DNA from: Glossina fuscipes | Lineage: Eukaryota > Arthropoda > Insecta > Diptera > Glossinidae | Direction of reading: 5' to 3' | Length of the DNA stretch: 64,000 bases | Assembly (NCBI RefSeq): GCF_014805625.2 | Contig: NW_023998516.1 | Coordinates: 1-64,000 of the forward strand | Shown here: positions 46,036 to 57,484 of the stretch, in pieces | How positions within the stretch are numbered: position 1 is the first letter of the stretch | Layout of the letters: every line of letters starts with the position of its first letter | Notes under the pieces: model-generated | What the model was told of the DNA's origin: nothing | The model's input: only the letters and a program-made list of their open reading frames with translations | Database searches by the model: none | Translations under genes and position numbers: made by a program

Positions 46036-47024
46036 TTTCGATAGTAAAAAATTAATATATACTAAAAATACTGCTTTCAACTTCACTTATTTGACTGAGC
46101 ATCAAGCAAAAGCCATTGCTTGGAATCAAATAAACAAATAAAGGGTTTCATAAACAAGCCTCGTCATATGAAATGTCAAAATATGTAGCGACAACTCGGT
46201 CCAAGTGTGAATTTGGTTGCGGGAAAATGCAATTACATTGTCTTCAAAAAAGCGACTCGAAGCACTAACTACAGGAGCGACCACACGTCAATCGTAAGTT
46301 AAGTATGATCTAACTCATTGAGATTGAACCTGGGTATGTCTTGTTTACAGTTGCGGTTTTTAGCTACTTTTCTTGAATGTTTGAGGTTTTCCTGGGCCCG
46401 AAAAACACGAGCAAGCAAGAGCAGATCGAGCATTCATTCCGGTTAAAATTTGTATACCAATCTTCCTTTTAATGTGTTCATAGAAAGGTCTTTGGATGGT
46501 CTGGTTGGGGTGGTGTACCATGAGCAACATTCTTAACCCACGTAAAATCTTAATTCTAAGGAACTATTTACTTGTAAAATTCAGAAATGGTCAATTCCTA
46601 AGTCTGCTCACAGGGAAGCACAACATTGAAATCCTGGATCATGATAATATATTACATAAATATTGCTACAATATTCTGCAGCTGATTCCGAAAGAAATGT
46701 TTCAATCATTAGGGGTACAAAAGCATACATTTAACGCCGGATGAAAACTGCTTTTCATACAACGTCAATAAAGTGTAATGGAAACATTTGAAAAAAGTGT
46801 AAAATAGAGAATATTTACTTTCTTAATGAACTTTTACAAATATATTTTATAGTTAAGGTAAAAGTATAACAAGATGAGATTTTCAATTTTAGCACTCGGG
46901 GCTTTACTAAACATTCATTAATATATAGTTAGGTTTTTCTGATGCGAATATCGGAATTAAATCTTGTTTTTTGTGTCCTTGTCTCCCTGTCAGCTCTAGA
47001 TTGCAAGCATCTGAGCGCACTATG
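46036..47024. other. no gene firmly recognised; weak Tc1-like trace
   Basis: An 82-codon plus-strand frame at 46,496-46,744 ends in ILQLIPKEMFQSLGVQKHTF, faintly similar to the C-terminus of Tc1-type transposases. The match is too weak to annotate as an element. Confidence 0.3.
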
Positions 47025-49136
47025 CCGTCTTTCAAAAACATTATATAGATAAGATGAGACATTTCGCTGACAACATTTGCGCAGGAAAATTATTAAGTAC
47101 TAACTCGAGGCGTTAGATAAAAACAAACGATTTCAAAGACCGTAAGAGAGAGTAAAAGAACTAAATTGAGAGCATTTACTGAAATTCGTACGACAACTAT
47201 GCGTCAACTACACTGTGACCTTTTCAATAGACCTGTGCGTGAGTGCATTGTGGCTATAAGAGAAATACTCGTGTATGTTTGTGCGTGCCTTCGCTTAAGC
47301 GATTATATGTATGCAAGCAGAAACACTTATATGCGGTTGTGCGCGCACTTGCTTAAGCAATTACATGCAGGGGCATAAGCGATAGAATTTTTAAATTCTG
47401 GGTTTTCTGTGTTCGACCGCTTACTTTCAATATTTTAATTTGAATACTTTCTTTATGAAGGGATTTGTCTCTATCTATGTATGGCCACAAAATTTTTATT
47501 GCAATTGTTCTCTCTAGAATATTCATAAAGCGCAACCACTTCTAAAAGACGATAAGTATAAAAAACTAATATAATAACTAATACAATAAAATGCATAAGA
47601 AAGAACATAATAAAATACATAAGGAACAATATAGTACATTATTGATAATAAAAACTATAAAGAAAAAGTATATGATGAAAAATATATCATTAAGCTTAAT
47701 TTTCTGCGTTAATTTTGTTCATTTTTGTTCTTTCTTGATTCTACACCTTAACTAAACTATCTAAATAATTAAGGCGATGCATTTTGCAGCCATCGTCCGT
47801 CACAAACGAGGGAGTCCTTTTCCGCTTTTTTAAGATAGCCTGATTAGTTAAATCCTTAACACCCTCTTTACAGATGCAACGCTGAAACAAAGCCCTAAAC
47901 CACTACATTTGAGCCAGGCACATACCGAAACATCCGCCGTTAGGATGGCAGAGATGTGCAGCACTCACTCCTAAGTATTCTTTACCTTTTATAAACGGTT
48001 CAGACAAGTCCATTAAGTTCTCGTGCACGTTCTTCATTAACTTTAAATATTTTTCGCATTTAGACTTCCTCACCGCATGTTTATATATTAAATACGCTGA
48101 CAGGTATGGTTGCGTCTGGGTCTCAACTAAACTACTATCCCTAATTTTGAACTCCTTTTTGGTTACTAAATTGCTAGTTTTGTGTTCATTTGTCATATCT
48201 TCTAATATATTTTCCAGCTCCAAATCAAAGACAGCGATCTAATCCAACATTTCGTGTTTGTCTTCCCTAAAATTGCTTGCTTTATGCTCAAATTTATCCC
48301 TAAAAATTTTCATAGAGATAGGACGCTATGTAAAATATTTAATTTCTTCCTAGAAAGGATCTGGATTATTGGGAATGGATGCTCTTAATCTAGAAAAGAA
48401 ATTTTCCGAAGCGTGTTGGTTCAATTTCCCTGTCAAAAAAACTGCAGTTCGTCACAGTCCTTAAAATGATCTTCAGCCAAACAAACCACTCCCCATATCA
48501 TTTGCTTTAAGCCGGTGATCCAATGATAAGTAGTTTGTTTTTTCCGCGCTAGATCGTGCTAAATTTTTTTTTATTTAAATGACATTTTGGGCAAAGTTGA
48601 ATATTGATGAAAATGTACAAATTGGAAAAAATTATATTAATATTTTGCTTTTAATAAGAATAATAACAGTAATGGGAAAAATATGTACGATAGACATTAG
48701 AGAGGAATAAATAAATAGACAAATAAAAAACTAATAATAATTCTGCAAACATAAGGCAAATCCGTTCATAAAAAATGTTCAAATTAAAATACCCAAAATA
48801 AAAAAGCCCAATCACAGAAATATCAAAATTGAAAATTCTGTCGTTTATGCGCCTGCATATAATTGCTCAAGCAAATTCTCGCAAAACCGCGCATAGGTGC
48901 TTCCGCTTGCATACATATAATTGCTTAAGCAAACGTACGTATATTGCTAGCGTAGTGCGAATACATTCACGTACAGATCTATTGAATACGGATACTATCG
49001 CATACACATGCTCATAGTGTAGCTTACGCACACTTGGCGTACAAAGTTCAGTAAATGCTCTCATTTCAATTCTTTTACTTTCTCTTACGGTTTTTTCTTT
49101 GTCTATCTTATATATATGTTTTTGCTTGAAACGGTA
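47025..49136 (-). mobile_element. P-superfamily (Galileo-like) element with long inverted repeats
   Basis: A left inverted repeat (about 47,025-47,412) and right inverted repeat (48,813-49,136) match over their length when one is reversed: CCGTAAGAGAGAGTAAAAGA, GAGAGCATTTACTGAA, CAATAGACCTGTGCGTGA, GCTTAAGCAATTACATGCAG and TTTCTGTG occur in the same order on both. The left arm carries about 60 extra bases near 47,069-47,130. Between them, on the minus strand, are remains of a P-type transposase C-terminus. P elements usually have short 31-bp ends; the Galileo branch of the superfamily has long ends with subterminal repeats, which fits better. Terminal bases and target duplication could not be defined. 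Confidence 0.7.
47885..48560 (-). pseudogene. P-element-type transposase, C-terminal part
   Basis: Minus-strand blocks in order are GLKQMIWGVVCLAEDHF, LTGKLNQHASENFFSRLRAS with NNPDPF directly after (about 48,354-48,437), then the 106-codon frame 48,223-47,903 with QTQPYLSAYLIYKHAVRKSK and a C-x-x-x-L pattern, and FIKGKEYLGVSAAHLCHPN. They follow the P-element/THAP9 pattern (tyRLNQDaLENFFs.iR..gg.NdNP...Fk ... YvaGyl..k......C..C ... li..k.Y......L..P). The N-terminal THAP zinc finger, leucine zipper and GTP-binding regions are missing. One stop and at least one frameshift are visible. Confidence 0.7.
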
Positions 49137-49304
49137 TGGAGTTTTCGTAACAACATTCCTACGAAAAACACACTTTTACATAAAAGATCAGATTTACAAT
49201 ATTTTGTGATGAAAATTTTGTCAATAACAGTAATTTGACATAAAACCTAATGAAAAAAATGTTCTATTCGTTAAATAACGCAAAAATTGAATTGAATAAA
49301 TAAA
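49137..49304. other. AT-rich spacer
   Basis: Nothing recognised between the inverted-repeat element and the mitochondrial insert. Confidence 0.4.
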
Positions 49305-49625
49305 TAATCTCCTGCAGTAACTAAAGTAAACGGTTGAACTAAAGTTGATAACGGAGTAGACGCAGCTATTGCAGCAGGAAGTCATGAAGAAAATGGAATT
49401 CGAACTTTCTTAATTATTGCAGCTAGTATTAGTGTCTTCTAATTACAATTATATTAAAATCGTTTTTTGTTATATCTAAATAAAAAATATAACACCAACT
49501 AGCATAATTTTATATTTAAGCAATTGTTAGTCGCAAAGCAACATCTGCAATCCGATCAGATAAAACAGCAAATACACTAGCATTAAAAGATTGAATGAAT
49601 ATTCTGTAAAATTGGGAACCATAAG
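49305..49625 (-). pseudogene. ND5: nuclear copy of mitochondrial ND5 (NUMT)
   Basis: Read on the minus strand with the invertebrate mitochondrial code, the segment encodes NADH dehydrogenase subunit 5: SDRIADVALRL (family: SNRIGDVALLL), NYASWCYIFYLDM, NDFNMIVIS, then LAAMIKKVRIPFSSWLPAAM and STLVQPFTLVTAG. The Trp in FSSWLP is TGA (49,383-49,385), which only makes sense in the mitochondrial code, and ATA stands for Met in several places. Two other codons have become TAA and there is at least one small frame change, so it is a decayed nuclear insert, not live mtDNA. It lies between the P-type element and a (TA)n run. About 320 bases are recognisable. Confidence 0.9.
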
Positions 49626-49644
49626 TCCATTTCTTCGACTTCAT

Positions 49645-49646
<2 letters not shown>

Positions 49647-49675
<29 letters not shown>
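49647..49675. repeat. (TA)n microsatellite
   Basis: Fourteen TA units between the mitochondrial insert and the mariner. Confidence 0.95.
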
Positions 49676-49677
<2 letters not shown>

Positions 49678-49684
49678 TTGCATT

Positions 49685-50510
49685 AGTTTTGAGTATCGAT
49701 TTCTACAGGCGAAAATGATAAGTTAATGGGAGCTACCAGTCTACACAATGGTTAAATTCTATGATTTTGACCTTTATCTAACTAAAACAACAGTCCCCCA
49801 TTTAGTAGTATCCAATGTATACAGGCGCTAATCTTGGATCGCCCACAATTGTATTTATGACATTAATTCGATATCGTGATTTTACTGCGTACCATGCAAA
49901 AAGGGAAGAGTTTTCGGTCGCGTATTGTGACTGGCAATGGAAAACGGATCTATTACGGGAATCCCAAGCACAAAAAGTCAGGGGTGAGTCCAGCAGAGCT
50001 GGCCACATCGACACCGAAACGAAATATTTATGGCCATAATGTTTTGCAATGCATTTGGTGGGATCGGCCAGGTTTAGTTTATTATGAGTTGCTTAACCGA
50101 ATCAAACTGTTCCTGCCGATATCTATCGACGGCAATTGAACACATTAAACGATGTACTGTTGCAAAAAAGACCAGCAATAAATGGCTACGTATTGACTGA
50201 AAATGAAATTTTGTGCGCTTGTTTCAAAAGTTATCAAGGATACACTATTGCGGCTCGAGTACGAAGTTTTGCCGTACATAACGTACTCGCCAGCATGACA
50301 TGATTGGCATGCAGCTTCGCTAAGTTGAAAAAGTACGAAAATGGATCGATGGATCGCTGCCAAAGCAGTATAAGTTCTTTCGACAGCGCATTGTCACGTA
50401 GCTAGAAGGATTGGTAAAAGTTGTAGAAAATGGTTGAAAATATTTGAATTAATATATATTGTGCTAATTTTTCTTGAACAAATGCCTTTTCAAGTAAAAA
50501 AATAATCAAA
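49685..50510 (+). mobile_element. mariner remnant B, internally rearranged
   Basis: The plus strand from 49,895 encodes SRIVTGNGKRIYYGNPKHKK (family: HRIVTGDEKWIyYDNPKrKk; first catalytic Asp D-to-N or G region altered), ATSTPKRNIYGHNVLQCIWW and GLVYYELL, then a damaged INGDRYRQQL region. After about 50,180 it continues with LTENEILC..., shared with copy A, and ends near 50,505. The second and third Asp motifs are missing. The 5' leader (49,700-49,790) and last 60 bases match mariner remnant A at 5,010-5,715. A and B are differently deleted members of one family. Confidence 0.8.
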
Positions 50511-50534
50511 ATTAATGCACGCACTTATTATATA

Positions 50535-50640
50535 TTAGTCCGAATGAGTAGCCAAGTAGGTAAGAAGCACCATTACCAGGTTTCTGTTCGCGGGTTCTAA
50601 TCTCAATGCGGTAGCATTTACTTTTGCAATAATTGTAGTA
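50535..50640 (+). repeat. tRNA-derived SINE, copy 2 (head)
   Basis: A box-A-like GAGTAGCCAAG (50,546-50,556) and, 44 bases later, a box-B-like GCGGGTTCTAATCTC (50,590-50,604) are followed by AATGCGGTAG, also present in copy 1 on the opposite strand. It starts some 25 bases after the mariner end. The body downstream of about 50,640 is not recognisably shared with copy 1, so its 3' limit is unknown. Confidence 0.65.
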
Positions 50641-51218
50641 AGTGCCCAGTCGATAAAGGCAAAACATTTGCCGAATGCGCATACAGCCGCTAGGCTGCGA
50701 TCGCTTCTCTCTGTCTTTTTCTTTCCTTGGATGTTCTGGAGGCCCTCTTATAAAATGTCTCCCGTGAAAATTATGCTTTCGCGTAAATAACAAAATACTT
50801 TGTATATTACAATTTTTCGTATATTATTTTATTTACTTATTTTTTTGTTGTGATCATCTTGCTACATAACTAACCATTTTAATCATCAACTGTTTTCATC
50901 AGACGAATTCAGGTGTCGAAGAATGAGAACAATTTTCTCTTCAAAGCATTTAAAAAGCGATCGAAGGATATCAAAATCAAGGGCAGCGCAATTTGGTAAT
51001 AAGCAGAAACCACAATGAACGAACGTTGAGCCGAAAAGTTATGGGCGTCAGCAATGTGAAAGGACACAGAAAATTGTAGGCGCTCGATCAAAAGATTGGG
51101 TGCTTGGGTTTGAAAGATTACAGACAGATTAAGAACTTAAATATATTTTACCATGAAAGGAAATGAAGAAATGCTGTAGGGCATCTAATCGTCCAATGGT
51201 GACGTTTTTGTCGTCTTT
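50641..51218. other. AT-rich DNA, no gene recognised
   Basis: The CGCATACAGCCGCTAGGCTGCG stretch near 50,680-50,702 may belong to the SINE body. Nothing else noted. Confidence 0.4.
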
Positions 51219-51610
51219 TCATACCCACCACTGTAAGGTGGAGGTATACTCATTTTGCTTTCTTCCATAATGTACGTGACACCCAAAAGAAAGCTTCAGA
51301 GACGCTATAAACGATATATATTCTTGATCAGCGTTAAATTCTGAGGTGATCCAGCCATGTCTGTCTATCAGTGAGTTTGCGTGGTGTTTGTTGGTCGCAC
51401 TCTTCTGGTCGCAAAAATGAAGATATCGACATCAAATTTGATAGAAGCATTGGAAGTTTTTACACGCAGGTTGGTATTGAAAATGCGCCAAATTGGTTAA
51501 AGCAGAAGCGCGCCGTGGAGCGTAAACTGAACGCCACTCAATTTTTTCTAACAGAAATTTTTGAATTTTTGCTCGCTATTCGCAAATTATTAAAGTTAGA
51601 ACGCTGAAAC
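51219..51610 (+). repeat. single-arm copy of the TATACCCACCA repeat
   Basis: It starts CATACCCACCACTGTAAGGT and follows the left arm and centre of the fold-back-like repeat at 40,671, block by block (GTATACTCATT, ACACCCAAAAGAAAGCTTCAG, ATATATTCTTGATCAGCG, CGCAAAAATGA, CGCAGGTTGGTATTGAAAAT). There is no second arm. The 78-codon frame at 51,371-51,607 is part of the repeat, not a gene. Confidence 0.75.
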
Positions 51611-54428
51611 TTTCCACATTTGTTTTGCAGGACACTCTAGCCTTTACGTGCAAAAATGAAACCAATGGAAAGAAATTATTTTTCGCTTAGACCGCGCACT
51701 TCGACATCCGACATGTGCTTGTTTTTGTTGTGTACTATAAATATATCTCGAACGCAACGAAAAATACCCCGTTAAAAATGTATCACAACCGTGATAGCGC
51801 AAGCATCCTATTCTATAATGGGAGCAAGAAATACGACCATTTCCGTTCATTCCGTCCGATTATTATATGCAAACAACATGCATAACCGTAACGCATAAAA
51901 CTTCTGGTTGCTTGATTGCTTAGATAAAGTTAATAACTTTTCTTATAAAGTGTTGAAAATGACTTCTACTGACTACTTTTCTTCATACGACGGCCAATGC
52001 ATAGAGGATGATGCAATCTTATATGCTGGTAGGTGCAAATCTATAGACAATATAGTTTAAACTATAACTTTTTTTAAAAAGATAGAAAAAGAATAATAAA
52101 ATTTGATTAACACCAAAGCTTTCAAGTATAAGAGCAATATTCTCTCACTTCTTGCCCTCTTAGATCTTATGAACACGAAAGGATTACGAATTGAATGTAT
52201 CGAATTATCGCTTATCGACATAATCACAATGATCGTAAATTGTGGTTAATTTACGGTCACGTATGTTAATTAAGTATAAAGATTTGATTTAAAGCAGTCG
52301 ATGAATGGAAAACAATTGTTACAGCATAACATCTAAACAAGCAAACGAGAATACGATGATCCCGTGAAAGGATTTTGTTTACGTTTTCCGATAACTGTTT
52401 TACGATAAATATTATTATATGTTTTGCTTACGGAAACGAAGTGATACAAATGAAGTAAAACGGGCGCTACATGTGAGTAAGTAAATGGCATTAAATATGT
52501 AAAGGAAAATAAAAAAATAAACAAATCATAATCGTCTAATACGAAAAAATAAATAAATAAATAAATAAAAGCTTTTACTTGAATCAAGCAATATACGCGT
52601 TTTTATAGTAGTGTAGGTAAAAAGGCAAAGCTTTCTGATTTCGAAAGGAAAATTAAAAGAAAACAAAGCAGAATAAAGGCAAAAAAACAAAGAAATAACA
52701 ACGACCGTAATAAAAGTAAAATGAATTAAGAGTCACTCGAAAATATAAATATTGCAATTTTGTCTCCTCGAAGAGAGCTGTTCAACTAGAAATCTCTTAC
52801 ATAATATAACATGTGATAGAGAGTGCCACTGTAAAGAGAGCATGTGTAGAATAGAAGCAGAAGCATGATAATAATTAGAGCAAATGTTAACATACACAAA
52901 CAAACACCTGTCTGGTAGCTGCTTATGAAAATGTTAAGTAGGGAACGGAATGTGTAAAAATTTTGTTAAACTTGAACGCGAGTAGAAATTTGAGATGCTA
53001 TGCACACATGTCTTGAACCTCTGAAAAGCTTTAAAGGACAATTCAGTTCAATTTTCAACATTCATAAAGAACAATTCATCCTTTGCATCCTATTTCAACT
53101 ACTGTGAATAAGAAAAAAAAAACAACAAAAAAAATAAATGAAGATTCTTTAAACATACCCAAGGAGCCAACATACTGTGAAGATGAAACCTCTGTTCGTA
53201 TATACGATTTTTATTAGAGATAGATATTAATCAAATGGAGAGAAAAAAAAAAGTGTACTTTAACAAGTATTAACAAAAAAAAAACCCATATGTATGTATC
53301 AAAAAAGGATAGATTTAAAGGCAAGAGCGTTAATGAAAGGCTAGAATAAAGTTTTATTAACATTTCGGTGAAAAACAAAAAGTAATCGGTCTTTCTAAAC
53401 GAGTTGTGATTTTTGTTGTTACTGTTGGCATACTTTAAACTACGCGTACATATGGCTGTGCGTGTGTGCATATGTAGTTTTGTAAACTAAATAAACTTGA
53501 TTACAGAAAAAATTTGGAAAAGTAAAGGTTATGATGAAAATTTTTAATAAACTTTCTGTAGTTATTCTTTTTCTTTTTTTTTTTTTTTTATCCTTTTTCC
53601 CTTTTTTATTGTGGTGAAAACACGTGTTATATAGAAAAATTCCTTTTACAAGAGAACATGTAAAATGCTTTCCAAATAATGTTTATATGAGTGCATGCGT
53701 GCGTATATGTAAGTTGAAGTGTTCGCTTGTAATAATAATATGAGAAAAAATTTCCTTGAATTTTTATAGTAAGTGTAAGGTCAAGTATTTGAGATGCAAT
53801 TCCTCCGTCCTTCTTATTCCTAACAAATTCGCAAACGTGTTTGAACAACATACATTTGAAAGGTCATTGTTAAATTATACAAGGATTTCAAACGACATAC
53901 TATTCTGATAAATACTCTAAATACTATTCATTGAAGGCCGTCTTTCCTCCTTCCGAAGATACGTGACATATGTATGCGTACATCCATGCACGCATATTTG
54001 TACGAAGGATGCGTAAAAAACAATTTTTTTGAACGATTTACCGTCAAAATATATATTCCTGAACCGGTTGCCAATAAATATAAACTAATGAAGTGTGTAC
54101 AATCAAATCGTCTATGACGTCACACAATTAGTTAACGGCTTATTAAACATTGCAAACAAATTTGACCGAATATTAAATATTTGCTGGCTGAAGTTCATTC
54201 ATTCTAAACTTTACAATATATTCGTGTAAGAACTAAGGCTAAAGAGTGTTTTTTTTTTTTTTTTTGCTTTTTTCGTATTTCAGTAATTGATAAAAATTTC
54301 CGAACTCTCCACTTTGAAATTCGTTATAGAGAAGGAAAAACTTTTTGAATGAATTCCATATTTTACCGCATACTCTTTATCTAAAAAGATAATAGAAACA
54401 CATATTCACATTTGCACATAAATATTTA

Positions 54429-54452
54429 CACACACACGCGCGCGCGCGTATC

Positions 54453-54482
<30 letters not shown>
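54429..54482. repeat. composite (CA)n(CG)n(TA)n microsatellite
   Basis: CACACACA is followed by about six CG units and, after GTATC, about thirteen TA units. It is an alternating purine-pyrimidine tract. Confidence 0.95.
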
Positions 54483-54483
<1 letters not shown>

Positions 54484-55110
54484 ATATACATACGGGCCGA
54501 TATTACCATTCTAAAGTACATACTCGCATACATAGACACAATTAGTAACGCTAACAATGGAAATAGCGTTACTCAGCCTAAAATATTAGCAAATAAGTGT
54601 TGTGCATAGCATGTATGAAACGATTGTATGGATTTTGACCCCTCAGAATCTTAATACATATTGTGGATCTATTACGGGTATATACGTAAATGTTTTTATA
54701 TTAGCTCATAATGAATGCTCTGGGTGCATTACAGTTTTCCTTTTGTCTGTAAACATCCAGAAATACGCTTGATAAAGGGTTCATAAATTGAACCATCACC
54801 GTTTGTCCGCCCGACCATTATATCTTATTGCGATGCTCACAGTAGCAAAAATTGAGATGTATATAAGCAAAAAAATATTGAGCCTTTGGTGTATATAATC
54901 CTTTCTCTCCTTTCTTTCACTCTATTCATACTCATACACTCACACTTAGGATTAGCTAATGCTACCCTCATTGGGGTTAATATTTTTGTGATTACCTAAT
55001 TCAAAACATATATACATGGAAAGAACAAAATAACAACACCCCGAACAATAACCTACCGCACCATACTAAACAATAGACAAAGCGAACAGTAGTCATTTAT
55101 ATAAGAAAGT

Positions 55111-55113
55111 AAA

Positions 55114-55144
<31 letters not shown>

Positions 55145-55158
55145 CAAACACACACAAA
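55111..55158. repeat. A20 tract followed by (CA)n
   Basis: Twenty A residues run directly into about ten CA units with one interruption. Confidence 0.95.
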
Positions 55159-56320
55159 AATTTAAAAGAAGAAAGGAAACAAAGGAATGTATGTTTATAC
55201 ATTTGTTAGCTTGTATGCATGCTTTTGTGTATTGACAAATGGCAACAAAACCAGTCAGTCTGCTGCAGTAATTCCAGAAATACCGAATAAAAGGAACACA
55301 AAAACAATGGCAATAGCATGTAATTTGTTATTTAATCTTTTGTGCACCACAGTGCGTATAAGTGGCCAATAAATACACCAGCAATTTAATGTTAAAATTT
55401 AATCGTAAATAGAATTCATAACATTTATCCTCACCAAATTTTTTATTATTTATTGCTGTGATTGATATGATGTGAGTAAATTAGAACTAATGACACTTGT
55501 GAGCATAACTGAGACAAACTTTCAACTCTGAAGCCATTTTATAAAAATAATAAATGTTTTTTAAGTTTATGCTGAAACTGGGCGCGGCTGAGAACGAATT
55601 TAAATCGAAATCATTTGCCTTTTTTATACACGTAATATAGGCATCAGCTGCCGTTATTTTAACTTTAAGTGATCATTAAAGTGAAAAGGAAAAGCAAGAA
55701 ACAAAACCAAAATAAGGAAAATAACATTCAAAAAGGATCGTGAAAAAGTCAACAGCTCGTACGGTATTTCTTAAAGTAATCAATACTTCATAAAGCTCAT
55801 GCTATAAACATTTCGAAAGCGATATTTAGTTTACTGTATCCCTAAAATTTGTGGAATTAACGTATGCATCAAACGAAAATTTTTTAATTCCGTAAGTGTT
55901 AGGACACACCCTGAAAACATGCAAAAACATAAAAAAAAAAAACGGCAAGTTAGAGAAAATTTGATTGCCAAATAAAACATTTCAAAAAATATAAAGGAAT
56001 GTAAATTCAAAGGCAAAGCTAACTGAAATGTGTGCAAAAAACATACAAACATAGCGTGAAAACATTAAGCTGCAAGAAAGGTATCAAAGCATTAAATTTC
56101 ACTAAAAAAAAACAGACTGAAAAAATCACAAAAACAACAAATGATAACAACTTTCTAAAACGTGTACTTTGTTGAAGAGAGAATATATCGTCTGTTTACT
56201 CTTAGATGAATACGTAAAGAGAAAAACCCTAAGAGTGTTGAGTTCGAAGTAAAGCGTCGCAAGAAAGCATATATAAACGTACACAGTTACAGTTTTTATT
56301 TAGGCAGAAAACAGCATGGG

Positions 56321-57181
56321 TCATATAAAATGTCTCCGCGGTTTTTGGGTAAATTTTTCAACAAAAATTTTCATTATTGAAAATCCATTTTAAACAAGTA
56401 AATATTATCAAAGGAATCATCAAAGATGTGTGTGGCCGCGCATTGTCATGATGCAGCCGAACTCGCTTTCTGGTGCACAATTTTAGTCGCTCTTTCTGTA
56501 TTGCTTCTTTCAAACGGTCGAGTTGTGCACAGTACAGGACCGAATTGCAGCAGTTCATAATCCACAATTCCCTTCGAATCCCACCAACCCTTCAGTCGAG
56601 GCTTTGAAATTGTTTGTGGAGGATTACGAGCCTTCACCATAACCGCTGGTGTTTATTTTCCTATTTTACCCAGTTTTCATCGCCTATATTGATTCGCTTT
56701 CAATTTCGTTTTTTAATAAAAAACATTCCACTGATGGTAATTCGGTCAATCAAATTTCTTTGCGTCATGTAGTTGATGTTTCGTGTCTCCGCTTTTTCCT
56801 GAACGCTTGCGTGCCGGTCTTGCTCCACCAGTTGCAAAATTACATCGACTTTTTCAGTAACTGACCGACCAGAGCGAGGTACATCTTTAACATTTAACCG
56901 AGCAAACCATTCCTGAGTCCTTCAATCACTCAAAGCATTCTCACCGCACACTTCACAAATTTTTCGGTACGTTTTGCAGTAAAAAGTATCACATAACGCG
57001 TTTCTTCAGATATTTCACTCAATAGAACATTTTGTATGAGAATTAGAAAACTACTTTCACGAAAAAGCTGTATAGTCGCCTTTTAAGCACATGTTCGTTT
57101 GAGACAATCAGATGAGTGTTGCCAGATATATAGGCAACAACACCATCTAGTGGCAAAAATCCGCGGAGACTTTTCATATGC
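56321..57181 (-). mobile_element. mariner with both inverted ends, internally deleted
   Basis: The ends are inverted copies: CATATAAAATGTCTCCGCGG (from 56,322) and, reversed, CATATGAAAAGTCTCCGCGG (ending 57,180), each running on into TTTTT. Minus-strand coding remains, in order, are VTEKVDVILQLVEQDRHASV (HTH region), NLIDRI, GDENWVK (first Asp region), WWDSKGIVDYELL, QLDRLKEAIQKE and HHDNARPHTSL (second Asp; about 56,418-56,450). The last part, with the third Asp and C-terminus, is missing, as are pieces of the N-terminal half. Total length is about 0.86 kb of the usual 1.3 kb. The sequence type differs from remnants A and B. Confidence 0.85.
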
Positions 57182-57185
57182 TCAA

Positions 57186-57187
<2 letters not shown>

Positions 57188-57217
<30 letters not shown>

Positions 57218-57218
57218 T
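57188..57218. repeat. (TA)n microsatellite
   Basis: A run of about 14 TA units lies immediately outside the mariner end; mariners insert at TA. Confidence 0.9.
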
Positions 57219-57484
57219 AGCGATGTAGCGATAGTTTTTTTAAATGTGAAAAATTTCGTGTATCTTAGTGAATATGGAAGGTAAATGTGATTAAAAGTAG
57301 AAAAAACAAAACCATAAACAGCTTAAGTCGATTATTTTAGTACCCAACCATAGGTTGGGTAATTTAAAAAAAAATGTGTGACGAAATCTGTAATAAATTA
57401 TCATATTTATAGCACATAATTCATTATCAATAGATAAATGGCTACCTATCTTTCCATAGTTCAACAGCGAAACTCCACAGTACA

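Larger units (their letters stand above)
51611..56320. other. long A/T-tract-rich region without genes
   Basis: About 4.7 kb with many A or T runs, (AAAT)n at 52,546-52,567, a T-run at 53,572-53,590, a composite microsatellite at 54,429-54,480 and an A20 plus CA run at 55,111-55,158. Frames are short and low-complexity. Intron or UTR of a large gene is possible but no splice-linked exon was found. Confidence 0.5.

Noticed and set aside
46496..46744. 82-codon frame with a possible Tc1-type C-terminus
   Set aside because: Similarity is limited to a loose IPKEMFQSL pattern; no DDE motif or inverted ends were found.
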